Origin: Clostridia bacterium | Lineage (GTDB): Bacteria; Bacillota; Clostridia; Christensenellales; Aristaeellaceae | Assembly (NCBI GenBank): GCA_024404395.1 | Contig: JAKSPZ010000050.1 | Location: 1 to 6,727, forward strand | Reading direction: 5' to 3' | DNA length: 6,727 nt | In this document: piece by piece, positions 1 through 5,863 of the stretch | How positions within the stretch are numbered: the first letter of the stretch is position 1 | How the letters are laid out: the number at the start of each line of letters is the position of its first letter | Notes under the pieces: model-generated | Told to the model about the DNA's origin: nothing | The model's database searches: none | Seen by the model: the letters and a program-made list of their open reading frames with translations, nothing else | Program-made: the position numbers and the translations under genes

Positions 1-180
1 GGGATTGGTCACGCCCAGCAGCTTCAGAATGCGCTGCGCCTGATCGTCGGAAACGATGCGGCGACCGGATTCGATGTCCTTGATCACATTCTCCGCCATG
101 CCGCACTTCTTGCCGAGGGCCTTCTCGGTCATCTTGGCTTTCAGTCTGGCTGTACGGATCGTATCTCCCAATCGGGTCAT
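1..180 (-). CDS. XRE-family helix-turn-helix regulator, N-terminal 60 codons (partial)
   Basis: A reading frame missed by a simple length cut-off begins with ATG at 180-178 and stays open to the left edge, giving 60 residues. It starts MTRLGDTIRTARLKAKMTEK and continues with an ALGKKCGMAENVIKDIESGR segment. This is the classic XRE/Cro layout: a short first helix, a T-E-x-x-L-G-x-x-C-G turn, then an I-K-D-I-E-S-G-R recognition helix. It resembles the HTH of MBF1-like and SinR-like proteins. A GGAGG Shine-Dalgarno site lies at 190-194, nine bases before the ATG. The start is 22 bp after the stop of zinc-ribbon copy 1, so it is probably co-transcribed as the last visible gene. The remainder lies outside the window, so any effector domain is unknown. 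Its first 18 codons were copied into the two scars at 719-859 and 1398-1538. DNA binding is a family inference; the target is unknown. Confidence 0.85.
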   Translation of the reverse strand, partial: MTRLGDTIRTARLKAKMTEKALGKKCGMAENVIKDIESGRRIVSDDQAQRILKLLGVTNP

Positions 181-804
181 AGATGATTACCTCCGGGTCA
201 CATCAATACACATGGAACAGTGCGATGATGCCGCCAATGGCGATGAGGCTGTAGATGATGGCGACGACGTCGACATTCAGGCCGATGATGCTCATGACCA
301 GAGAAGCGACGGGCTTGCTGGAAGCATTCATGCGGCATGCGCGACGGAAGGCACCGATGCCCTTGACTGCGAAGATGATGCTGAGGATCTCAACGCCCAG
401 GAGAGCGAAGAGCAGGATGAGCAGCAGGACGGTACCGAAACCGGGACGGAAGTAGTAACGGCTGACGGCGTAACCAAGCAGGCCACCGAAGATGCTCGAG
501 GTCAGGATTATGGAAACGATGGGCGCGACCATGCCAATGATGGAGACGCCGCGGCCTTCACGGGACATGTCAATGCCGGCGACATAGCTGTCCTGAGCGC
601 TGCCGATGGTCTGGGCAGGGTAGAGGTTCTCTTCGACGCTGCACTTCTCGCACAGTTCGCCGCTGCCGGGGATGAAGGTTCCGCACTTTCTGCAGTACAT
701 GGGTCATACCTCCGTTTGTTATGTATTGTCTGCGTCGAGGCCCGGTGCACGATCGAACAGCCGGACCACCGCGTTGAACAACGTTTCATTGACCGCACTG
801 TAGC
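126..804. repeat. Tandem repeat unit 1 (679 bp)
   Basis: This is the left unit of a three-unit direct array. It runs from codon 18/19 of the XRE gene, through zinc-ribbon copy 1, to the hydrolase tail in scar 1. Its left end is continuous with the intact XRE gene, so this end is the ancestral XRE flank. The boundaries were placed by aligning the XRE gene, the hydrolase gene and the scar. The scar matches the hydrolase through CTGTAGC (798-804) and the XRE gene from CGGTCATC (805 on, matching 126-133). Confidence 0.85.
203..700 (-). CDS. Zinc-ribbon membrane protein, copy 1 (XRE-proximal)
   Basis: This 165-residue protein opens with a zinc ribbon, MYCRKCGTFIPGSGELCEKC, with Cys3, Cys6, Cys17 and Cys20 as the four likely zinc ligands. 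A polar linker follows (about 21-50), then three hydrophobic stretches (about 51-79, 88-112 and 131-163, the last long enough for a hairpin). Conserved basic loops such as the GAFRRACR segment near 117-123 lie between them. The layout is that of zinc-ribbon plus DUF4190-like membrane proteins of Clostridia, which have no defined activity. The start follows a GGAGG at 709-713 with an 8-base spacing; the TGA stop is at 203-205. It differs from copy 2 at 8 bases, all in the C-terminal ~150 bp, with two residue changes (Ile/Val at 152, His/Ser at 163). It is identical to copy 2 elsewhere. The gene is intact and probably expressed; its role is unknown. Confidence 0.88.
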   Translation of the reverse strand: MYCRKCGTFIPGSGELCEKCSVEENLYPAQTIGSAQDSYVAGIDMSREGRGVSIIGMVAPIVSIILTSSIFGGLLGYAVSRYYFRPGFGTVLLLILLFALLGVEILSIIFAVKGIGAFRRACRMNASSKPVASLVMSIIGLNVDVVAIIYSLIAIGGIIALFHVY

Positions 805-859
805 CGGTCATCCTGGTTCTCAGCCCAGCTGAACGGATCGTGTCTCTCAATCGGGTCTC
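719..859 (-). pseudogene. Scar 1: XRE 5' end fused to hydrolase 3' end
   Basis: Read on the minus strand, 859-805 corresponds to the first 18 codons of the XRE gene at 1-180, and 804-719 to the last codons of the hydrolase at 2079-3254, ending at its TAA (719-721). The frame is open across the join at 804/805. It reads ETRLRDTIRSAG up to MTG, then YSAVNETLFNAVVRLFDRAP and GLDADNT. The XRE start codon is changed from ATG to GAG (857-859) and the upstream GGAGG is degraded to GGAAG (869-873), so translation from the old start should fail. An internal ATG (809-811) could begin a 30-residue peptide but has no good Shine-Dalgarno site. The hydrolase-derived part differs from its parent at 8 of 85 positions, and the XRE part is more decayed. 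It is best read as a duplication relic. Confidence 0.85.
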
Positions 860-1483
860 AGATGATTACTTCCGGATTACATCAATACACACTGAACAGT
901 GCGATGATGCCACCAATGGCAACGAGGCTGTAGATGATAGCGACGACGTCGACATTCAGGCCGATGATGCTCATGACCAGAGAAGCAACGGGCTTGCTGG
1001 AAGCATTCATGCGGCATGCGCGACGGAAGGCGCCGATGCCCTTGACTGCGAAGATGATGCTGAGGATCTCAACGCCCAGGAGAGCGAAGAGCAGGATGAG
1101 CAGCAGGACGGTACCGAAACCGGGACGGAAGTAGTAACGGCTGACGGCGTAACCAAGCAGGCCACCGAAGATGCTCGAGGTCAGGATTATGGAAACGATG
1201 GGCGCGACCATGCCAATGATGGAGACGCCGCGGCCTTCACGGGACATGTCAATGCCGGCGACATAGCTGTCCTGAGCGCTGCCGATGGTCTGGGCAGGGT
1301 AGAGGTTCTCTTCGACGCTGCACTTCTCGCACAGTTCGCCGCTGCCGGGGATGAAGGTTCCGCACTTTCTGCAGTACATGGGTCATACCTCCGTTTGTTA
1401 TGTATTGTCTGCGTCGAGGCCCGGTGCACGATCGAACAGCCGGACCACCGCGTTGAACAACGTTTCATTGACCGCACTGTAGC
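805..1483. repeat. Tandem repeat unit 2 (679 bp)
   Basis: This middle unit has exactly the length of unit 1. It contains the XRE 5' fragment of scar 1, zinc-ribbon copy 2 and the hydrolase 3' fragment of scar 2. It shares a perfect 642-bp block with its neighbour at a 679-bp offset (354-995 identical to 1033-1674). There is no transposase, terminal inverted repeat or target duplication, so this is a segmental duplication and not a mobile element. Confidence 0.88.
882..1379 (-). CDS. Zinc-ribbon membrane protein, copy 2 (mosaic of copies 1 and 3)
   Basis: This intact 165-residue paralogue has the same CxxC-x10-CxxC zinc ribbon (Cys3, 6, 17, 20) and the same three hydrophobic stretches as copy 1. 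The sequence is a mosaic. From 882 to 995 (the C-terminal coding part) it matches copy 3 base for base. From 996 upward, through the start and upstream region, it matches copy 1. The single exception is G1032, which agrees with copy 3 and is synonymous (Gly GGC/GGT), so A353 in copy 1 may simply be a private mutation. The start has GGAGG at 1388-1392. Upstream lies a 181-bp stretch (1380-1560) that holds only the second scar (1398-1538), and downstream a matching one (701-881). Its function is unknown, as for the other copies. Confidence 0.88.
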   Translation of the reverse strand: MYCRKCGTFIPGSGELCEKCSVEENLYPAQTIGSAQDSYVAGIDMSREGRGVSIIGMVAPIVSIILTSSIFGGLLGYAVSRYYFRPGFGTVLLLILLFALLGVEILSIIFAVKGIGAFRRACRMNASSKPVASLVMSIIGLNVDVVAIIYSLVAIGGIIALFSVY

Positions 1484-1538
1484 CGGTCATCCTGGTTCTC
1501 AGCCCAGCTGAACGGATCGTGTCTCTCAATCGGGTCTC
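1398..1538 (-). pseudogene. Scar 2: XRE 5' end fused to hydrolase 3' end
   Basis: This relic is identical to scar 1, shifted by 679 bp. The hydrolase-derived TAA is at 1398-1400, the join at 1483/1484, and the lost XRE start (GAG) at 1536-1538. Because both scars carry the same join and the same decayed bases, the second was produced by copying the first, not by an independent break. It lies between zinc-ribbon copies 2 and 3 and is the only content of that 181-bp intergenic stretch. The retained hydrolase stop lies 18 bp before the copy 2 start, the layout of the parental hydrolase-to-zinc-ribbon spacing. Confidence 0.85.
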
Positions 1539-2164
1539 AGATGATTACTTCCGGATTACATCAATACACACTGAACAGTGCGATGATGCCACCAATGGCA
1601 ACGAGGCTGTAGATGATAGCGACGACGTCGACATTCAGGCCGATGATGCTCATGACCAGAGAAGCAACGGGCTTCTTGGATGCATCCATACGGCATGCGC
1701 GACGGAAGGCGCCGATGCCCTTGGCCGCGAAGATGATGCTGAGAATCTCGACACCCAGGAAGCCGAAGAGCAGGATGAGCAGCAGGACGGTACCAAAACC
1801 GGGGCGGAAGTAGTAGTAATGGCCAGCAGCATAAGCAATCAGGGCGCCAAAGATGATCAGGGTCATGATCAGGGAAACGATGGGCGCGACCAGACCGATG
1901 AGGGCAACGCCGCGGCCTGCACGGGACATATCGATGCTGTGCGCATATCTGTCCTGGATGGTGTCAGTGGTCTGGGCGGGGTAGAGGTTCTCTTCGACGC
2001 TGCACTTCTCGCACAGTTCGCCGGTGCCGGGGATGAAGGTTCCGCACTTTCTGCAATACATGGTTCATTCCTCCATTGTTATGTATTGTCCGCGTCGAGG
2101 CCCAGTGCACAATCGAACAACCGAACCGCGGCGTTAAACAACGTTTCATTGACCGCACTGTAGC
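1484..2164. repeat. Tandem repeat unit 3 (681 bp)
   Basis: This right unit contains the XRE 5' fragment of scar 2, zinc-ribbon copy 3 and the true 3' end of the intact hydrolase gene. It is two bases longer than the others because copy 3 has one extra codon and the gap before it is one base shorter. Its right boundary is inside the intact hydrolase gene, which continues without a break, so this is the ancestral hydrolase flank. Confidence 0.82.
1561..2061 (-). CDS. Zinc-ribbon membrane protein, copy 3 (hydrolase-proximal, diverged)
   Basis: This 166-residue paralogue sits 17 bp after the stop of the Ser-type hydrolase, with GGAGG inside the gap (ATGGAGGAATGAACC before ATG). The zinc ribbon is conserved (Cys3, 6, 17, 20; Ser13 becomes Thr). 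The linker and first membrane segment differ heavily from copies 1 and 2: about 22 substitutions between residues 32 and 81, plus one extra Tyr in the YYYF motif that follows. The segment from about 85 to the end has only five differences from copy 2. Most changes in the first membrane segment are hydrophobic swaps, so topology is preserved. This is the copy still in the likely ancestral context (directly after an intact hydrolase gene). The protein is probably an inner-membrane protein with a cytoplasmic zinc ribbon; the function is unknown. Confidence 0.88.
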   Translation of the reverse strand: MYCRKCGTFIPGTGELCEKCSVEENLYPAQTTDTIQDRYAHSIDMSRAGRGVALIGLVAPIVSLIMTLIIFGALIAYAAGHYYYFRPGFGTVLLLILLFGFLGVEILSIIFAAKGIGAFRRACRMDASKKPVASLVMSIIGLNVDVVAIIYSLVAIGGIIALFSVY

Positions 2165-3254
2165 GATCATTGTCGACCGTCTCGTAAAAGGCGATCTCGT
2201 CCTCGAGGGTCCAAGCGTCCCCTCGGGCCTGTTTCATAGCTTTCAGGTCTGCTCTGACCTGCTTTTGATACCGAACGGCGTCCACGGAGTGCCAGATCGT
2301 ATCGTGACCACCGTTCTCGCCGGATTCCAGATACCAGATGACGGTGTCGTCACGGACGCGATTTCTATGGAAATAGAGGGACACGGGCGTGATCGCCTCC
2401 ACCACGGCATCTTTCGCGCCCTGAGCGATGAGCACAGGCACAGCGGATCCGTTGATGGCGTCCACGGCGGTGTACTTCGTATACTTGCCAAGGCGCTTCG
2501 CCTGGGTCGCATCGATGGTCGCCATGGTGGTTCCCGTCAGCAATCCGGGCGGGATGCCGAGGAAAGCAAGGGGCAGGCTGTAGGTCTTGCCCTTCTGATT
2601 GATCATGGAGCTCGCGTTGTTCATGGGTGCGATGGCCACGCTGCCCCGCACCTCGGGATGACGCGCCAGCACCGCCGTTGCCGCGTAGGCGCCGCAGGAA
2701 TGTCCCATCACGAAGATCGGCGTATCCCTGAAGCACGGCTGCTGAGCGATGAAGTCCAGGGCGTGGTCCATGTCCACGAAAGCTTCCGCCAGTCCGACGG
2801 TGGAATCGCCTTCCGAGGAATAGGTGCCCTTGGTGTCAAAGGCAAACACGCTGTAGCCGTGGTTCACCATGAATTCGAACACCGCGAGATAATCGTCCGC
2901 GCCTGCGTGGAGTCCGTGGGCAAATACCACCAGTCCCTTGGCGTTCTCCGCAGGATAGTAGTAGCCCGCCAGCTTCACATTGTCGGACCAGAACGGGACT
3001 TCCGTCCGCATGAGCCGATTTTCCACCCGCTCATAGCAGCGCAATCCCGGTGTAACGCGGTAATCCGGGCGCTCATAGCGCTTGAAGAGGCTGTCATAGG
3101 CCAGCACACTGCCCGCCGCCGACACGAAGCCGAAGGCTGTCAGTGCCACAGCCGCTGCGATCGCCTTGCCGCTGTGCTTGTGCTTCTTGCCTTGCTCCGG
3201 CTGCATTTCCTCAAGCTCGCCATCATCGGATGCATGCAGATAATCGTCTGCCAC
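2079..3254 (-). CDS. Membrane-anchored alpha/beta hydrolase (serine nucleophile)
   Basis: This 391-residue protein starts at GTG (3252-3254), chosen because AGGAGG at 3262-3267 sits seven bases before it. A charged N-terminus (KKHKH, 23-27) precedes one membrane segment (about 31-52), so the catalytic domain is probably outside the membrane by the positive-inside rule. The fold is of the serine aminopeptidase S33/lysophospholipase-like alpha/beta hydrolase group. It shows an HG oxyanion motif (His113-Gly114, FAHGLHAG), a nucleophile elbow GHSCG with Ser186, a likely acid Asp282 (QGAKDAVV) and a likely catalytic His317 (ENGGHDTIW). A small lid-like insert lies between about 215 and 265. The C-terminal tail beyond 345 is helical and its last ~28 codons were copied into the two scars. 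The substrate (lipid ester, peptide or other) cannot be assigned. It starts 14 bp after the Cys-type hydrolase. Confidence 0.9.
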   Translation of the reverse strand: MADDYLHASDDGELEEMQPEQGKKHKHSGKAIAAAVALTAFGFVSAAGSVLAYDSLFKRYERPDYRVTPGLRCYERVENRLMRTEVPFWSDNVKLAGYYYPAENAKGLVVFAHGLHAGADDYLAVFEFMVNHGYSVFAFDTKGTYSSEGDSTVGLAEAFVDMDHALDFIAQQPCFRDTPIFVMGHSCGAYAATAVLARHPEVRGSVAIAPMNNASSMINQKGKTYSLPLAFLGIPPGLLTGTTMATIDATQAKRLGKYTKYTAVDAINGSAVPVLIAQGAKDAVVEAITPVSLYFHRNRVRDDTVIWYLESGENGGHDTIWHSVDAVRYQKQVRADLKAMKQARGDAWTLEDEIAFYETVDNDRYSAVNETLFNAAVRLFDCALGLDADNT

Positions 3255-3261
3255 CGTTAGC

Positions 3262-3267
3262 CCTCCT
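3262..3267 (-). promoter_or_regulatory. Shine-Dalgarno site fixing the GTG start of the Ser-type hydrolase
   Basis: On the minus strand the upstream gene's TGA is followed directly by GAGGAGGGCTAACG and then GTG. The AGGAGG core is seven bases from GTG, and no ATG competes at a suitable distance, which supports the rare start codon. Confidence 0.8.
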
Positions 3268-3268
3268 C

Positions 3269-4207
3269 TCAGGAAAACCGTTGGTCGAGAAAAGCCATCA
3301 CCGTCTGATCATATTTCTCCGCCGCGTTGATGCGCAGGCAGGAGTGGCGTCCCTTATCGAACCAGACCAACTGCTTGTCCGCATTGCAGGCAGCGACCAG
3401 CTGGACCGTTTTTTCGGGGACGGAATAGGTATCTTCCCGACTGTTCAGGAAGAGGATGGGCTTCTTCATTTTGCCCATCACACTGATGGGACCGTGCTTG
3501 ATGGCACTGCGTCCCGAATGGAGCCGCACCAGGAACATGACCACCTGATAGCAGGGCACCACAGGCTGATGCCGCTCGATGATGTGGTTCTTCATGGACT
3601 CGCCGAAGTGGGTATACATGCCATCCGCCACCATGCCCGCCATATAATCGGGGCAATCGTCGGCAGTCAGGGCGTAGAGTGCCGTCGCCGAGCCGATGCA
3701 GATGCCGTGGCAAACGACCTTCTTCATACCGCATTCGTCATGGAGCAGCTTGCCCCAGGCGAGGATGTCGCGATACTCACGCAGTCCCAGGGAGTTGAAC
3801 ACGCCGTCGGATCTGCCGTGGGAACGGTTATCGATCACCAGCACGTTGAAGCCCGCGCGACGATAGGGTTCCGCGAAGTAGCAGGAATAGCGCAGGCCTT
3901 CCGTGCGACCAGCGATGATGATCACCGCTCTGTCGCAGCCGAAATCGTAGTATTCGCCATAGAGGTGAAAGCCCTCATTGACGATATCCACTTCACGCAT
4001 GGCGTGCTTGTTTTTCTGTGCCCATTCCTCGGCTTCCGCGTACATGCGCACCTGCTCGTCATCGTCGGGCAGGCTGCACTCGCGGGTCCACTTTTTCTTG
4101 GACGTACGCACAAATACGATGGTATATACGATGATCGGCACCACCAGCGAAGGCATCAGGAGTCCGCCCGCGACGAGCACGATCAGCAGGATAAGCCACC
4201 AGCTCAT
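3269..4207 (-). CDS. Membrane-anchored alpha/beta hydrolase with cysteine nucleophile
   Basis: This 312-residue protein has a very hydrophobic N-terminus (about 4-33) followed by a basic patch (RTSKKKW, 34-40), which suggests the catalytic domain faces the cytoplasm. The core is an alpha/beta hydrolase of the YqkD-like/S33-like type: a strand ending in IDNRSHGRSDG (125-135), a nucleophile elbow HGICIG with Cys170 where Ser is usual (codon TGC), an acid candidate Asp259 (SREDTYSVP) and a His candidate His288 (GRHSC). The usual HG oxyanion motif is replaced by AGRTEG (99-104). A Cys-His-Asp triad is known in dienelactone hydrolases, so activity is plausible. The reaction is unknown. It begins 12 bp after the FakA-like gene and is followed 14 bp later by the Ser-type hydrolase, so the three are surely co-transcribed. 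Confidence 0.88.
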   Translation of the reverse strand: MSWWLILLIVLVAGGLLMPSLVVPIIVYTIVFVRTSKKKWTRECSLPDDDEQVRMYAEAEEWAQKNKHAMREVDIVNEGFHLYGEYYDFGCDRAVIIIAGRTEGLRYSCYFAEPYRRAGFNVLVIDNRSHGRSDGVFNSLGLREYRDILAWGKLLHDECGMKKVVCHGICIGSATALYALTADDCPDYMAGMVADGMYTHFGESMKNHIIERHQPVVPCYQVVMFLVRLHSGRSAIKHGPISVMGKMKKPILFLNSREDTYSVPEKTVQLVAACNADKQLVWFDKGRHSCLRINAAEKYDQTVMAFLDQRFS

Positions 4208-4214
4208 ACAAACG

Positions 4215-4222
4215 CCTCCTTA
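4215..4222 (-). promoter_or_regulatory. Shine-Dalgarno overlapping the fakA stop codon
   Basis: The minus strand reads TAAGGAGG, in which TAA (4222-4220) is the stop of the FakA-like gene and AAGGAGG is the ribosome binding site of the next gene, seven bases before its ATG. The arrangement favours translational coupling between kinase and hydrolase. Confidence 0.82.
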
Positions 4223-5863
4223 AAGAATGCCCGCGATCAGCGTATGCAGCGGCTGTCCACCGTTGACATACATGACCTCGAGATCGGGATAGGCTTCTTC
4301 CACCGCCTCACGCAGGGATTCGCCCATCTCCTCCGAGACTTCGGTGCCGCCGAAGAGCGTGATCTGAGCCTTGTCATCCATGTCTTCCACCTGCGCCAGC
4401 GCGCTCACTGGAGCCTGCAGCGCCTCGGGCTCACAAGACGATGCCTCGTTGTTGATGAGAGCCAGATGATCGCCCGCCTTGCAGGCGCGTCCGTTGATCA
4501 TGCAATCGCGAACGATGGGCGCCACGGAGATCGTCGTCACGTTCTCGGCCGCTTCCTTCAGCATCTCCACGCGCTCCTCGGGCGTCGCACCGTCACAGCA
4601 GTCCATGGACAGGGTGAAGTAGCCCTGAACGGAATTGCAGGTGGGGATGACGCTGACCGTCTCGCCGCCTTCGGACAATCCCGCCGCCTGTTCCGCCGCG
4701 CGGATCAGGTTCTTGTTGTTGGGCAGGACCGCGATGCGATCGGCATTGGCGTTTTCGAAGGCGTTCACGAAATCCTGACAGGAAACGTTCATCTTCTCAT
4801 CCGCGTCCAGCACGATGCAATGATAGAAGCTTCTGTACAGCTCCGTCACGCCGGGGGCGTTGGAGACCGCCACCACGGCCAGCGGCACACGTTCCTTCCT
4901 GACCTTGGTGGCAGGATAGATGGAATTGTGCTGGAGCTGCATGTTTTCCAGTTTGAAATCCACAAACTCGCCGTACTTCTGCGCCAATACGATGACGCCC
5001 GCAGGCTTCTTGGTGTGGATATGGACCTTCACGCGGGAACCGTCCTTGACGGCGACGATGGAATCGCCGTGCTCATCCAGTGCCTTGGTGAAAGCATTGT
5101 AGTCGAAGTTTTCGACGGGACGACGGGCATTCATCAGCTGCAGCAGGAACTCCATGCAATAGCCGTAGTCCAGACTGCTGTCCTGATCGAACGCGGAGGT
5201 ATCCACGTCGCTCGCCGCATGGGTATTGGCAAGACCGCTGTTGTCGGCGACCTCTTCGCCGCGAAGCGCTTTCACCATGCCTTCGACGATGCAGACATAA
5301 CCCATACCGCCGCTGTCGATGACGCCCGCCTCTTTCAGGATGGGCAGCATATCGGGGGTGCGCTTCACAGATGCCTTGATCTCCTCAAGGAACATCTCGA
5401 ACAGCTCGGTAACGGTCGTCCTACGGTCGATGCGGTCGCGGATGTTCTCGATGCCCTCCCGCGCAACGGTGAGCAGCGTGCCTTCCACGGGATTGGACAG
5501 CGCCGCATAAGCCGTGCGATAGCTGACCGTCAGCGCATCCACAAGGTCGGAAACACCGACCTCGTCCTCGCCTCTCAGGCAGTCCGCAAAGCCCTTGAAG
5601 AGCTGGGACAGTATGACGCCCGAGTTGCCGCGCGCGTTGAACAGCATCTGTCGACTGAGGGAGGCGAGGTAATCGCCCAGATCCTTATCCGACTTCGACT
5701 TCTCAATACCGTTGCGGAGGGTGTGGTACATGTTGATACCCGTATCTCCGTCGGGAACCGGGAAGACGTTAAGATCGTTGATGTAGCGCACGGAATTGCC
5801 GAGGTTGACAAGTCCGTTGCGCACCATCTTTTCATACATCGTTCCCGTCAGTGTTTTTCTCAT
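4220..5863 (-). CDS. fakA: FakA/YloV-like DAK2-domain fatty-acid kinase subunit
   Basis: This 547-residue protein has the usual FakA length. FakA binds ATP and, with a FakB lipid-carrier protein, phosphorylates exogenous fatty acids to acyl-phosphates for phospholipid synthesis. The N-terminal DAK2 (DhaL) domain (about 1-200) has the metal and nucleotide motif NVFPVPDGDTGINM (32-45, acidic Asp38 and Asp40), NARGNSGVILSQ (76-87), an NPVEGTLLTV segment (124-133) and DSGGMGY (183-189). The middle domain carries Cys236 and a HIH pair (His281, His283), matching the zinc site reported for FakA. The C-terminal FakA-like domain ends in GGQPLHTLIAGIL, comparable to the family's GGQPLY terminus. Small deviations from the usual motifs (DTGIN for DTGTN, GGMG for GGQG) hint at a divergent or second copy. 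Its ATG overlaps the transporter stop (TAATG), with AAGGAA upstream. No fakB is visible. The symbol is by homology; the substrate is inferred. Confidence 0.88.
   Translation of the reverse strand: MRKTLTGTMYEKMVRNGLVNLGNSVRYINDLNVFPVPDGDTGINMYHTLRNGIEKSKSDKDLGDYLASLSRQMLFNARGNSGVILSQLFKGFADCLRGEDEVGVSDLVDALTVSYRTAYAALSNPVEGTLLTVAREGIENIRDRIDRRTTVTELFEMFLEEIKASVKRTPDMLPILKEAGVIDSGGMGYVCIVEGMVKALRGEEVADNSGLANTHAASDVDTSAFDQDSSLDYGYCMEFLLQLMNARRPVENFDYNAFTKALDEHGDSIVAVKDGSRVKVHIHTKKPAGVIVLAQKYGEFVDFKLENMQLQHNSIYPATKVRKERVPLAVVAVSNAPGVTELYRSFYHCIVLDADEKMNVSCQDFVNAFENANADRIAVLPNNKNLIRAAEQAAGLSEGGETVSVIPTCNSVQGYFTLSMDCCDGATPEERVEMLKEAAENVTTISVAPIVRDCMINGRACKAGDHLALINNEASSCEPEALQAPVSALAQVEDMDDKAQITLFGGTEVSEEMGESLREAVEEAYPDLEVMYVNGGQPLHTLIAGIL

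Noticed and set aside
791..809. A small inverted repeat (GACCG and CGGTC, 9-base loop) at the scar junction, considered as a terminator or operator
   Set aside because: The stem is only five pairs with no following T-run, and it is a by-product of the junction sequence. The same stretch recurs in scar 2 for the same reason.
56..2163. Three similar acidic plus-strand frames (56-832, 840-1511, 1519-2163), which look like a repeated Asp/Glu-rich protein family
   Set aside because: They are the complement of the zinc-ribbon genes and appear as a family only because those genes are duplicated. Their acidic, low-complexity composition mirrors codons for hydrophobic membrane residues on the other strand.
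126..2164. The repeat array as an insertion sequence, integron cassette array or CRISPR
   Set aside because: There is no transposase or integrase, no terminal inverted repeats or attC-like sites, and the unit is a 679-bp gene-containing segment, far too long for a CRISPR repeat. The ends fall inside two known genes, as in a segmental duplication.
2076..3260. A 394-codon plus-strand frame opposite the Ser-type hydrolase
   Set aside because: The minus-strand frame has a membrane anchor, GHSCG elbow and triad candidates; the plus-strand frame has no domain features or ribosome site.
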